Assembly (NCBI RefSeq): GCF_052324685.1
Contig: NC_135222.1
Location: 4,131,749 to 4,195,748 of the forward strand
Reading direction: 5' to 3'
From: Brachyhypopomus gauderio
Taxonomy: Eukaryota; Chordata; Actinopteri; Gymnotiformes; Hypopomidae
Length of the DNA stretch: 64,000 bases
Under the pieces are notes generated by a model. That model was not told the origin of the DNA. It did not search any database and saw only the letters and a list, made by a program, of their open reading frames with translations. Numbering within the stretch: the first letter of the stretch is position 1; each line of letters opens with the position of its first letter. This document shows, in pieces, positions 32,601 through 44,493 of this stretch. The position numbers were made by a program, and so were the translations under genes.

Positions 32601-35600
32601 CCCTGAGACGAGTTCAGTGTGAGGACCTGCTGCTGGAGCAGCTCGATCGGTACCTGACCGAACCTGACAGCAGTTTGGACTGCCTGAAGGACTGGATAGA
32701 ACACAAACCCCGCAAGTCTGGTGCCACCAAGGCCAGACACAGTGACACCATGAGTTCGGAACACAGGTAAAGCTTTGCAAATCGAGCATGAGCTCTACAT
32801 GTGAAATGTACATGGCCATTTTACAAGTTACTCAAATTATGCTAATTACAAATGATGAACAGAAGAAGCAAATTTAGTGTTGGCAGCCAGTAAACTATAT
32901 ACATACATATACAGGTGCTCAGTAAATTTGAATATCAAAAAATGTAATTTATTTCAGTAATTCAAGTATTTTAAAAAAATGTGAAACACATCATGATGGG
33001 GCTCGTCCAAGACAACACAGATTGTAGAAACTTCACCTTAAGGAGCTAGACCTTCACCTAGACCTCAAGTAGCTTGGATTGTGTGCCTCCCCACTCTTCC
33101 TCCAGACTCTAGGAGCCTGATTTCCAAATGAAATGCAAAATTTACTTTCATCTGAAAACAACACCTCGGACATGAAAATCTGTCACCTTTCGCCGAAATT
33201 CGCCTTTTTGAAGTTGAAAAGGGTGACGTACACGAATTGTACGTGAATCAGAGAATTGAATCAGAGGAGTTTTTTGGGGGGGGGGGCTGGGTTGGGAGAT
33301 ATTTTATATTTATATATAAATATATAATCATATAGACTTGATAAGCAAACAGAGCACTTCTGAAATCGGCAATATCAATGACACAGTGGCCAGCAATTTC
33401 CGCCCAGAACCATCATTGAGTTCAAATTGCGTCCAATCATACGAACGTTCTTCATTCATGTTGTGAAGCAGGACCGAGTGCTATCTACTAAGGCTGGGCG
33501 ATATGGAGCAAAAATAATATCTCGATATTTTTTAGCTGAATGGCGATATACGATATATATCTCTATTTTTTCTTCCCAAAAGGTAATAACAAAGAGGCAG
33601 TAATAAGTCAAATCTACGTCCCAAATGAGTTGCGCGAAGAAGAGAGGCAGGACAGGGTGGAAGTTGTTAAAAGAGAAACTCAAGTAAATTCACTATTCAG
33701 TGTTGTGCGTGAACGAGTTCAAAAGAACGCGTTCATTGAACACGCTCATTTTTTCGTGAACGTTGAACTGAACGAAACACATTTTTTAATAACTTGAACA
33801 TGAATTAGTTCACATTATGTGTCATGAACGGTAGACATCACTGTAAATGAACGTTGGAATTTGTTTCCATTGAAAACTGAGTGACATCTGTTTTCTCTTT
33901 TGAAACGCAACGAGAGAAAGTTCCTCCCTCCTGTATTCTCGCTGGTGCCGCTTAAATCATGCATCACCATCATCAGATGGTTTTGACGTTGTGTGCGCAA
34001 TGCATTGTGGGCAACGTAGTGTCCGCATGAGAATAGTTAACATACTGGCTAGTTAATAACATACTGGCTTCCGCACGACGTTACCCGTGATGAATTGCAG
34101 CAGAGCGGGGTAGGCATAGCACTTATAAGAACGTATAGTGATTTCTAGCTTGTAGTTGTCACGTCTGGCTCCGCCCCCTTCTAGTCTCGTCGTTTTTATG
34201 TTTTCCTTGTTCTTGTTACGCCCCTCTGTTTCAGCTGTTCTGTGTTAGCTTGTCTTAGTTTTACAAGTGTGTGTGTGTGTGTGTGTGTGTATTGCCTATG
34301 TCCAGACTATACCTTGAGGGATCATTGTCGTTTCTTTAGCTCCTAGTTGGTGTGTATATGTCCAGACTATACCTTCGGGGATCATTGTCGTTTCTTTATT
34401 TCCTAGTTGGATGTGCACGGTATTCACGCCTTATCTGTGATTCGTGGTTTTGATTAGCTTCGTGTATTAACTTGTGTATGGTTAAAGTCTCTGTTCCATT
34501 TTCAGGTTCGTAGTGTTTTAGGTTTTCAGTTCATGTTTGGTCTCCGTGTTCTCTAACGTGATATCGTGCCTGGCAATACATGTATGTTCTGTTAGACTTC
34601 ATGTTCATGTATGGCCGTTACTTGCTTCCCGTGTGTTTGTTCATGTCAGTGTATGTAACAATTAGTTGTACTCTTGTGTTTGGTCTAGTTTTGTGCCCTT
34701 GTCATTTCCGCTGCTTTTTAGTTTTTAGTGTATTAAGCGTTAGTTCTCTATTCATCATCCCACGTCATTCGCGGTCCACTCGCGTGTCGTCTGCAACTGT
34801 AAGATGTGAAATAAAATCTAATGAGATTGTACTATCTACTTCGCATTTGTGTCCGCCCCTTGATTGCGCAACAGCCAAATCGTGAAAAAAGTATTTGAAT
34901 ATCTCACGAAAAAAGTAAAATTAACTGAACTTTGAACGTGAACTGTTCATGACATACTTCCACACTACTGATGTAGCTCCTCGTTTAGGAACTAAATCAT
35001 TCACAGTGTGAGCACTGCTGCTCTCTCCGCTGTTGGCCTTGTTTATTTTGCGCGCTGCACGTACAACCTGCGTCCTTGCGTCATAATGTCGCGATATAGC
35101 GAAATCCTATCGAATAAAGAAATGTACACAGTAAAAAATGAAGTGTTAAATTAACACCTACAGAGTTGAATTTAACTCCGTTTCAGATAACATTTGGTCC
35201 CACTCCAAAACAGTGTTAACTTCACTCTATAGACAGTGTTAGATTTTCAGAGTAAATTTAACTAAAAATTGAGTTAATATTAACTCCAACATGTGTTGAA
35301 ATATTTAACACTGTGATTTAATAACACGGATAGAGCAATATAATAACATTATATCAGAGTTACTTTAACTCTAAAAAAGGTAAAATATTTACACTTTATT
35401 GTGTAATTGCATTTAACCTTAATGGAGTTGCATTTAGTATTTGCTACATTTAATTGTAATAATTGGATCAAATTGCCCATTACTGTAATTATCTTCTAAA
35501 AACTGTCACGTTGAGGACCCCGGCCCCTCCCTTTTGGGCGTGTGTTTACGTAGTCTACGTGCATCGTCTGCGTCTGTGGATATTCCGTGGTGATGGCTAT

Positions 35601-38600
35601 GTCATGTGATAATCCGTCTCACCTGTGAATCGTCTCGTAATCACGTGGGGTTAATGTGATTTGTCTATTTAATGTGCGCTCGCGCAGTGTCCTGTGCTCG
35701 TCGTTGTCTAAGTCTACACGTTGTGTGTACCTGTTTATTATTCGTGCGCCGATTGCGCAATAATTGTAAAAATAAAAGTGACGTCTGTCAAGACGAAATA
35801 CGGATTCTGTGTCTCGTCCGTCTGTCGCCGCCCAGCGTCACAAAAACAAAAAACAATAACTCAAGATCCAAATAAACTCAAAGATACAAATAAACCTTGA
35901 TTGATTGAAGATGAAAGTAATGCAGCATTTAATGACATAATAAAACACTGCACAAACATGTGCAAACATTGCTTATCCTGTGCCATTGGATACTAAAATA
36001 ACTTAAAATAAATACATCAGTGACCAAATGAAAAATTACTAATTTACCAAAGAAAACAGTATGGGACAATCAACAGTGCGGTGTCATCTGTTTCATATGA
36101 CCTTTGTATGTCAAAAGGCCTATGATAACACAGGCTATCAACATGAAAAAAACAAAAATCATGTTTTGACTTATTCACTTCAAATGCATGGAAATGTTCT
36201 CGAAAAGCTACAGTAATTAAAGGCACAGTGAGCAGCAACAATCTTTCATGTACTATCAGAACAGAATCAATTATATAAAACAGAGGCATTTCAGATTCGA
36301 CTTTACCACAGATAACCAAGTTTGGGCGATAAACAAACCCATGATATTTAGCCCAACTCACTTTCAAAACCTGAGTGCTACTGGGCACCTGCATTTCCGT
36401 GGCAATTCCAGAACCTCCTTTTACCACATTCAAAGACACCATTTTTCCTGGACCCATGTCTAAACGTCTAAATGTTGTTGAGGACTGCCAACTGTTTGCC
36501 ATGTGATTTTGATGTTTTTTTGCCAATGTTTTGGTAATGTTTTTAAATGATTTAAGTTGTTTTTTAAAAAAATTATGTTTGCCCTCATACCGCATACACC
36601 AACTATGAAGGACAGGTCCAATTTTTTGGATGCAGCGAGGGTAATGGATAAGAAAATGGTGTTTTGGTAAAAGTTTTTTCTGAGGAAACAACTGCTTGAA
36701 CAGCTTATGATGTTCCACAATTAAGTGCTTCAAATAAACGCTCAGACCTTGAGATAACTTGGGTGAGAAAACAATGTTAACAATCTGGAGTAATAGAAGA
36801 AGAAGTTCCCAGTGTTTGTCGGTGGAAGTTAACAAATCTCCAAAGATGAGAGGAACATTCCTGAGTAAGCACCATGACTGCACTGCATTCAAGCCCAGAT
36901 CATTAGAACTTTCACATAAATTTAAAGTTGCTGGTCTATTATTTTTTTCCATGAATCCATAATCAAAACTTTGTATTCGTAAATACAGTTCTCCTGATGT
37001 TATATGTCTTTCCTTCAAATAGACAAATAACAACTTTAATTCGTACTGGGCAACCCCTTCTAACACATCATGCATCACATCAACTGAGAAGTTCTCAGTT
37101 GTGTGAAAATACTGCAATGAGTTCAGCAAACATGAACTCTTTACACCAAAAACATGAGGAAGTGATGGATTCATTGTCATCTCTTGACAGTGAGCATTGT
37201 GAATTTCTTTTGTGCGCAGTACTATCTTAGGAGAATCTTCAGAAAATTCAGTTTGAAAGTCATGTTTTTCTGCTAAACAAAACCTGCAGCAGTACCTTGC
37301 ATTGAAGGACTCCACCAGACCAAACAAACAATGTAAAGCCAGATTATCACCAGTAACTTGTACAACACTGCCACGAATATGACCACCATAAAATGGAATG
37401 TCAATACCATCACACTCCAAAATTTTAATGTCTTGAACAACAGGAGCAAGAATTGCATTAAAACCATACCTTTTAAGATCCTGAACATGAAACAAGGCAC
37501 ACAAGTGTATATTAGCTAGACAAGAATTCCATTTTGGAGAGAAGTTTCGCAAAGTAAAATATATACCACCCAATTTATGAATACCTCGCTTGGAACCAAG
37601 AGGGTTTGCCACCTCAAAATCATCATAGAAAATTTGGATTTGAAGAGTGTGTCTTTCTATTGAGAACAGAGGGTGACTTTTAAAAAAAGATCCATCACAA
37701 ATATCTCCAAGTTTTGAGCTGTTGGGACATGTTGTTTGCAACATTTCTGGGGCATACTGGCTTTTAAATATTAACTGCAAAGTAGACAAAATTGGAACAT
37801 ACATGAATTTGTCTTGAACTACTTTTTGATCATATGTTCCAGTTTTTTTGTTTAGTCTTGTGTCAAATCTTGAGCCAATTACACATTCAACTGGTTCTAC
37901 AGTTTCCCACTTGTCTGTTAAAAATTTAGATTGCTTGTATTCAGAATTTAGAACCATGAAAGGATTCTCTATCTCATCAAAACATGCTTCAATCTTTTTG
38001 CACATTTCAGGTTGTCTGTCATCATTACAGACAACCTTAATCACCTTTTCTTTAGCATGTTGATGAATATCTTGGACAATATCCTCCATAGAAATTACAA
38101 CGGAATTCACTAAACTTTGACTAACTCCTGCTGTCTTCAGATCAGCTATTACAGATGCACAGCTATTAACAAGGTCAGGAAAAGAAGACAGCCCTGACTC
38201 GGACTCTACATTTTCAGCTGACACATCATCTATGGCATTACAAATGTTGAGGTCACTTTGAGAACTTGCAAAATCACCAATCTGTTCAATATCTAATAAA
38301 CTGTTTACATGGCACTTGTTAAGATGCTTTCTGAAACCAGAAAAGCTACCAAAAGAACGTGAACATCCCACTTGACCACATTTAAGATAAAGTGTCCTTC
38401 CCGTACAGAGTCCATGAATAACCTTAAGATGTTTGACCAAGCTGTTCGGACTTCCATGGTCACTTTTACAAAGGAAACACCTCATATTTTAACTTTTGTT
38501 TAATGCAACATTCTGGCTCTTAACTCTGCAACTCGAGGAGTCTCCTTTGTTTCACCCATGTCAATGTTGTAGATAGTTGTTTGGACAAAAGTGAAAAAGT

Positions 38601-41600
38601 TGTTCAGGCAAGAACTGTAAGACGTACCGAAGACGAAATGTGCCTTAAAGAGTTCGTCAAAAGCTCCCACTGAAGCTGTTGCCTTGCATGGAAGTGCATA
38701 TTTGTCGATCACAATGAAGTAGGCGTGAATGTTGTTCTTTGTGGGTCCCAGGGCAAGCAGATAGGGCTGACAGCTTACTTTGATGGTGTCTAGGTGCTGC
38801 TGCACACTGGTTCCAACCTATAATGGAAACAAATTGAAATGTTATATGACCAGTTTATTATTTCAAATATCCTTGCAGTGTGCATTACATTAGTGTTGTA
38901 ATAACAACTTACCTTTTGAAATCTGATGAGCTGATCTACAGCTTGAGATGCAGACATCTTTCCGGGGCGTTTTTTTCCTTGTGCAGATGGTGGTAATAGA
39001 TGCAACAACAGCATGATTGCAGACATGTCACTGTCCCAGGCTACTGATCAGTAAAGAATTGTCAAGTTGACATAATATCACAATTACATTAAAATGAGAC
39101 ATCAACAAAAAACCTGCACCATTACAAAAATAAATTGTGTACCTACAAGAAATATTAATGTCAAGATACAATAGCACACATACCATGCTCATCTTCATTA
39201 GCAGACTCAGCATTTTGCAATAAATCCAGTAGAACTGAGGTTGCTACAAGTCCATGGCTTTCCTCCATTATTTTTCTTTTAAAGGTTGTTGGCCACCTTT
39301 CCAGGAACTTGTTAGATGTTACCTCACCAAACAGAAGTCTGAAGTCTTGCTCTATCTGAAATGCAACAAACACAAACAAACTAAAATAAAAACAAACACG
39401 ATTTCATGAGTGATCTCTGCAATGTAGTGATTAAAATAATTTAAATACCAGTCCTGGTGTGTCCAGGAACCGTGGGAAGACAGAAAAGACATCTGCTGAT
39501 TTGTTTGCATCTTTAATCATTGCTTGGCGATAAGAGAAGGTAGTTTTCATCTTGGAACGGACAGTGCCTTCATCAGCAGAGTATCTCAAAACAGCAATGG
39601 CTGCTTCCATGTCCTCATCAGTTGGCACTTCATCACTGGTGAAGGGTTGTCGGCCACAACCTGGTCCACCAACTTCAGACAAAACAATGTGATAGCCTCT
39701 TGAATGCACAGTTCTCAGCTTATAATCTTATATTAATCATTAATATATTATTCATTATTGAACTTACTTTTGGGCGATTTGCATCCTGTGGCACCTCTTT
39801 CTTCTGCTGTTTTTCTTTGTATGGTCTTCAATCGCCAAGCCAGATATCCAGATCCACTTTCTGGATCATAGTAATGTTCCTAAATAAATAAAAATTAATG
39901 CATAACTGCATCTTTTACAAAATATTCAAGGTGGCAAAAGTGGAATGACGTTTGGGAAACCTAAGCAACAAAACAAAAGCGGCAATAAACCTCTATTTCA
40001 TTTAGTACAAATATTTTAAGCATGTGAATTGAGAGAAATGAAAAATATCTGTACACTTTAAAACAATGAGATAATAGTTGCCAAACTATTTTAAAAAAGA
40101 GAAGTTGCATCACAGATTATGAAAAATTGTGAAAAATATTCTAAAGTTGCACAGAATGGCTGAATACATTAATATATTTACACATGAAAGTGTGAATATG
40201 TGATTAATATTGCACTTTTACTTACATATCCATGTTGGGAATATGGATCCTCCAGATAAGGAAACAGCCCAACTATTCCCTGTGCATACATCACCCTAAC
40301 ACTCTTCGGAGGAGATGTCCTGTAGGGAAGGTATATAAACTCAATCAAGCAAATTTAACTTCAAAAATAAAAATGATTACTAAATAGAAAAGACAAAATT
40401 TCTTCACCATAAACATATGTCCGTGCTTACCCATGTGTTTCTGTCATCTCAGCGGCAAGTATATTTATCATCTGTCTTCTGGTGGGATCTGTCAAGGTTT
40501 TGGTTTTTGCATACTCTTGCATAATTCGTTCACCACCAGGTTTCGATGCTAGGATTTTTTCAATCAACTTTGGATTGGAAGTAAAATTGGAAAATAATTA
40601 GCTCAAAAACAATCCCCATCCAAAAAATAAAATAAAATTAAATTAAATACCTACCGCTTTTGCCTCACAGTTTATTCGACATGGTCTTTTAGCTTGGCTA
40701 CTTTCGCCAGTGGCTGCTTCTGCATCCGGGTCACAGGAAGTTACGGTTAGAATAATGGTGTCATCAGATCTTACAGATGATGAGGATGACTGAGAGGCGC
40801 CTGTGAATTCTAAAATATAAACATAACAGAAACATTCAGTAAAATGACATGGATTTAAAAAAAGTACAATACAGACATAAAGAAAACCTGTATCAAAGTA
40901 CTTGGTTTTATAGTAGCTGTTCCACTTTATAATAACATTTTAGTAGTAGTAGTAATGATGCATGATTACCAAGTTCTTCATTAGCTAGAGTGACTCGAAA
41001 AGTTCCAGGTGACTCCTTTGCAATGTCTTCAAAGACTTCAGCATCAATTTCTGTGTCTGATTGGTCATACACCTTGATGTCTGGCAGTCTATCCTCTGGT
41101 ATGTTAAATTTGGAATGCACTGTAAAAAAATACAAACATTTAATTCACAAAACGAGCACACTTATTTTAATTAACCTATAGTTTTAAAAACAATACTGAT
41201 GCAAGAAAAAGACGGCAGTATCATATGGAGCCTTGATTTTAGACATATAAAACTGTAGAAACTTCATTGACACACCTTCTTTCAAGAAAGCCTCAAATGT
41301 GAGTTCGGGGAGCTTAACATATTTTTGCTCTCCCCCAAACCGAACACGTACTAACATGTTGAATCTGTAGAAAAAAAAACAATGAGTAACAATTAAACCA
41401 ACGAAAATTTAACATTTAAGAGTTTAAGGTGGCACCTGCACTAACTGCTACCCCACGTAATGAGGAACAGCACAGCGAGATTATAAGTAAAGTACAGTGA
41501 TCCTTCGATGCTTCACGCTTCAGTGGCTTCGCTGGTTTTCATAAGATATTAATGAATTCGATCGGCGGAAAATATATATATGGTAGCGTGTCGGCGGGAG

Positions 41601-44338
41601 TAAGAATGCCACGCAGGTTTTGCATAATCTTTCCAACACTTTTAGAGAGAAAGAGAAGTTATACATGCACTCAACTCCCTTGTTCTGACCTTTTTCATAC
41701 ACCGTTCAACCTAGGTCATCACTCCCTCAACACAACCTGAATACGGTGTGCCTTACCAGTGCTAGATTAAACGCAAGTGACTACAGAACAAACCCGCAAA
41801 TTTTATGTAGCATAAACGTGTGGGGAGGGTTTATAAAGCCTTAATATAGTGTATATATACTTCTTTACGATTTTCGGTTATCATTCGGATAAATGAGGGA
41901 TTACTGTACATTTATTGGAGGATGATAACTGGTTGTATGTCCTCGATATGACTCTTGAACAAGCAAATATAGCTTACATTTGCTTACTTTTTATGTTTGA
42001 GTCGACAATAAAAATGAAGAAACTCGGAAATATTAATCAAATGTGTATTTTTTATTCCTTGACAAACAATTACAAAACTAAACTCATACCAACTGACAAT
42101 CTATAGGTCTATATAGTAAGTAGCCTAAGCTCCGAATTGTTTATGCTAACTTCCAAGCAACCAACTAAAATTTAGAGCTAACTGGTAATTAAACTCTCAC
42201 ATTTCAGCATCACTAAACGGAAAGCTAACTTCATCTCTTATAGAAAAGAAATGCTACAATTTGTTGTTCGAAACACAGAAAAACACAGTACTTACTAGTT
42301 TTGCAGCTTGAAGCTCGAAGCAGCACCAAATAGACCACATTCAGCATTCAGGCGCGAATTTTACACTCTGAAGAGTAAAGGTTTTCATTGTACATTTTAT
42401 GAATTTAACACTTGGTTTTAACTCCACCTTTAGATTGCATTTACACTACATAGTGTAAAAAGTACTCATTCTGGATTTAAATAAGTTAACTCTGAAGTAT
42501 TAACACTCCATTTTTTACTGTGTACCGGTATTTTTGTAAACGATATTATATCGCCCACCCCTACTATCTACACCGGGGACAAGGCAGAACAGCGTACATT
42601 TACCACTACATTTACCAGATCGTACATTTACCAGATCGTACATTTACCAGATCGTACATTTACCACTACATTTACCAGATCGTACATTTACCACTACATT
42701 TACCAGATCGTACATTTACCAGATCGTACATTTACCACTACATTTACCAGATTGTACATTTACCAGATCGTACATTTATCAGTGGATTTACCAGATCGTA
42801 CATTTACCAGTGGATTTACCAGATCGTACATTTACCAGTGGATTTAATTGGGTTATTAATGGTTTCAATAGTTTTCATATTTTCTGGTTACTGCCATTCG
42901 CCACAGTGTTGAACACAGTCAGAGCTAGCCACAAGCTCTGAGTAGGTAGATAGATGGGCCTATTAAGTTTGCATCAACCCCGTGTAGTTAACGGTGACAT
43001 CAAATAAGAAACAAGATTTTTTTTCTAGTGTCTCTGTAGTTCTTACTGGTGAATCCAGGGACGTGTGAGGATAACATTCGCGCCAGGGCTGAAAAAGTTG
43101 AAGATGAAGTTGTAAACTCTTGTCGTTTGATAGCCTACCCTGTGCTTTAGCCCATGTAAGAAAATAAAAACACGTGAACCCTGGTATGTTTTACACTCAT
43201 TTTTGCCACTGATGTATTTATTGGTTCATTAAGATGTAATGGTTTTAACTGAGCCATCTGGAATGGCGAAAGCGGCATCTCGCGTTTACTGATCTGCCTC
43301 CATCCATTGACAAGACAGGTCAATATTTTACGCTAGCGTCCCTGCAGGTCTAAAGTGAGAAGTAAACTAATCCGCACTCTGCGTTCCAATGGACTACTCT
43401 TCTTACTCGCACCCCTCCAAGTTAAAAGCTTTTTTTTTTTTTTATCTCAGAATCTGACAGTGTTTGAATGTCATGTCTGATATGTATTATGTTTAGTATA
43501 TCTATGTTCAATGGTTCAATTATTATTGTTCACTTCTTAATAAAATATGGACAGCACAAGATGCATGTGGTGTGTGAGTGAACAAAGCTGGTTGTATATA
43601 GAGTGGCCACTTTTCAGTATTGCTTTAATTGCTTTAATTTTGGTATTTTTACTATTATGGATTTTATTATATTCGGCATATATTATATACCAGTAGCAAA
43701 CCGTGACCATTAAACCTGGAAATTTTTTTTTCCTCTCCTAATAAACTGCAATAAAGAAAAAACCGAGATGACAGTATAGCTTTAGAAACGCAATAAACAA
43801 TAACATTTGTACTAGATAACTTGTTAAGCAAAATAAGTTTCCAAACAAAATAAGTTTTCACAGCTCCGTGGTTCTCTGAAGCGGAATATGTAAATGAGGA
43901 CGTCAAAGGACTAAATCGAAACTAACTAGCGGTGGTGCTAACGACAGCTAGCATCGCCACAGCGGGCGGAAATTATCATACAGTTAAGCCCGCCCACTAA
44001 GAGGGAAAATATGATTGGTCAATTTTACTGTCATTTGAAAGTGGTATTGCACTGAATTATTACTGCCAGGCCCTCTGTAAATGAACAGCGGGCATCACAG
44101 TGCTGATAGGGGGAGACACAGGCTCACAGGCTTCCACTTAACCCCTCACCTTCCAACACAGATTGAATAGACACGGGTGAATAATTTATTTGCTTACATT
44201 TTTGTAATTTTTTAGATGTCTATTGTAAAACTGTAAGTAGATCAAATAAAATTGGATAATTATATATATATATAATGTTTTAAGAATATTTTAGGCCCTC
44301 TGAGAGGGCGTATAGGGCCCTGACGGTTCCCCACTGAG

Positions 44339-44417
<79 letters not shown>

Positions 44418-44422
44418 ATCTC

Positions 44423-44493
<71 letters not shown>

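Larger units (their letters stand above)
35127..42522 (-). mobile_element. CMC/EnSpm-like DNA transposon with two intact genes
   Basis: The inverted termini begin CACAGTAAAAAATG and agree at 22 of 23 positions; a TA dinucleotide flanks each side (35125-35126 and 42523-42524), consistent with a 2-bp duplication. Both subterminal regions (about 35140-35400 and 42360-42515) are full of short words such as GTGTTAA, AACTC and AGAGTTAA in both orientations, as in EnSpm/CACTA elements. Two genes run leftward: a 10-exon, 523-residue protein (41357-38500) and an 813-residue transposase (38485-36044). Neither has a stop or frameshift. The CACAG terminus, DxMH-type transposase and two-gene plan suggest the CACTA/Mirage/Chapaev group; exact family membership is inference. 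It is inserted in the hAT element and itself carries a solo LTR. Confidence 0.85.
33489..42563. mobile_element. hAT-type element, outer shell of nested insertions
   Basis: The left end TAAGGCTGGGCGATAT and the inverted right end TAGGGGTGGGCGATAT match at 14 of 16 positions. They are flanked by identical 8-bp duplications CTATCTAC at 33481-33488 and 42564-42571. An 8-bp duplication with TAGGG-like ends is the hAT signature. Its left arm (33489-35126) and 41-bp right arm (42523-42563) are separated by the 7.4-kb element inserted into it. No hAT transposase is visible, so this shell is non-autonomous. Confidence 0.85.

Noticed and set aside
33698-34970. Possible second hAT-like element with CAGTGTTGTG/CAGTAGTGTG ends inside the hAT left arm
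   Set aside because: The ends are only weakly inverted and the flanking 8-mers (TCACTATT and ATGTAGCT) do not match.
42520-42912. 130-codon ORF rich in YIYHYIYQIVHLP
   Set aside because: Translation of the 13/16-bp minisatellite.
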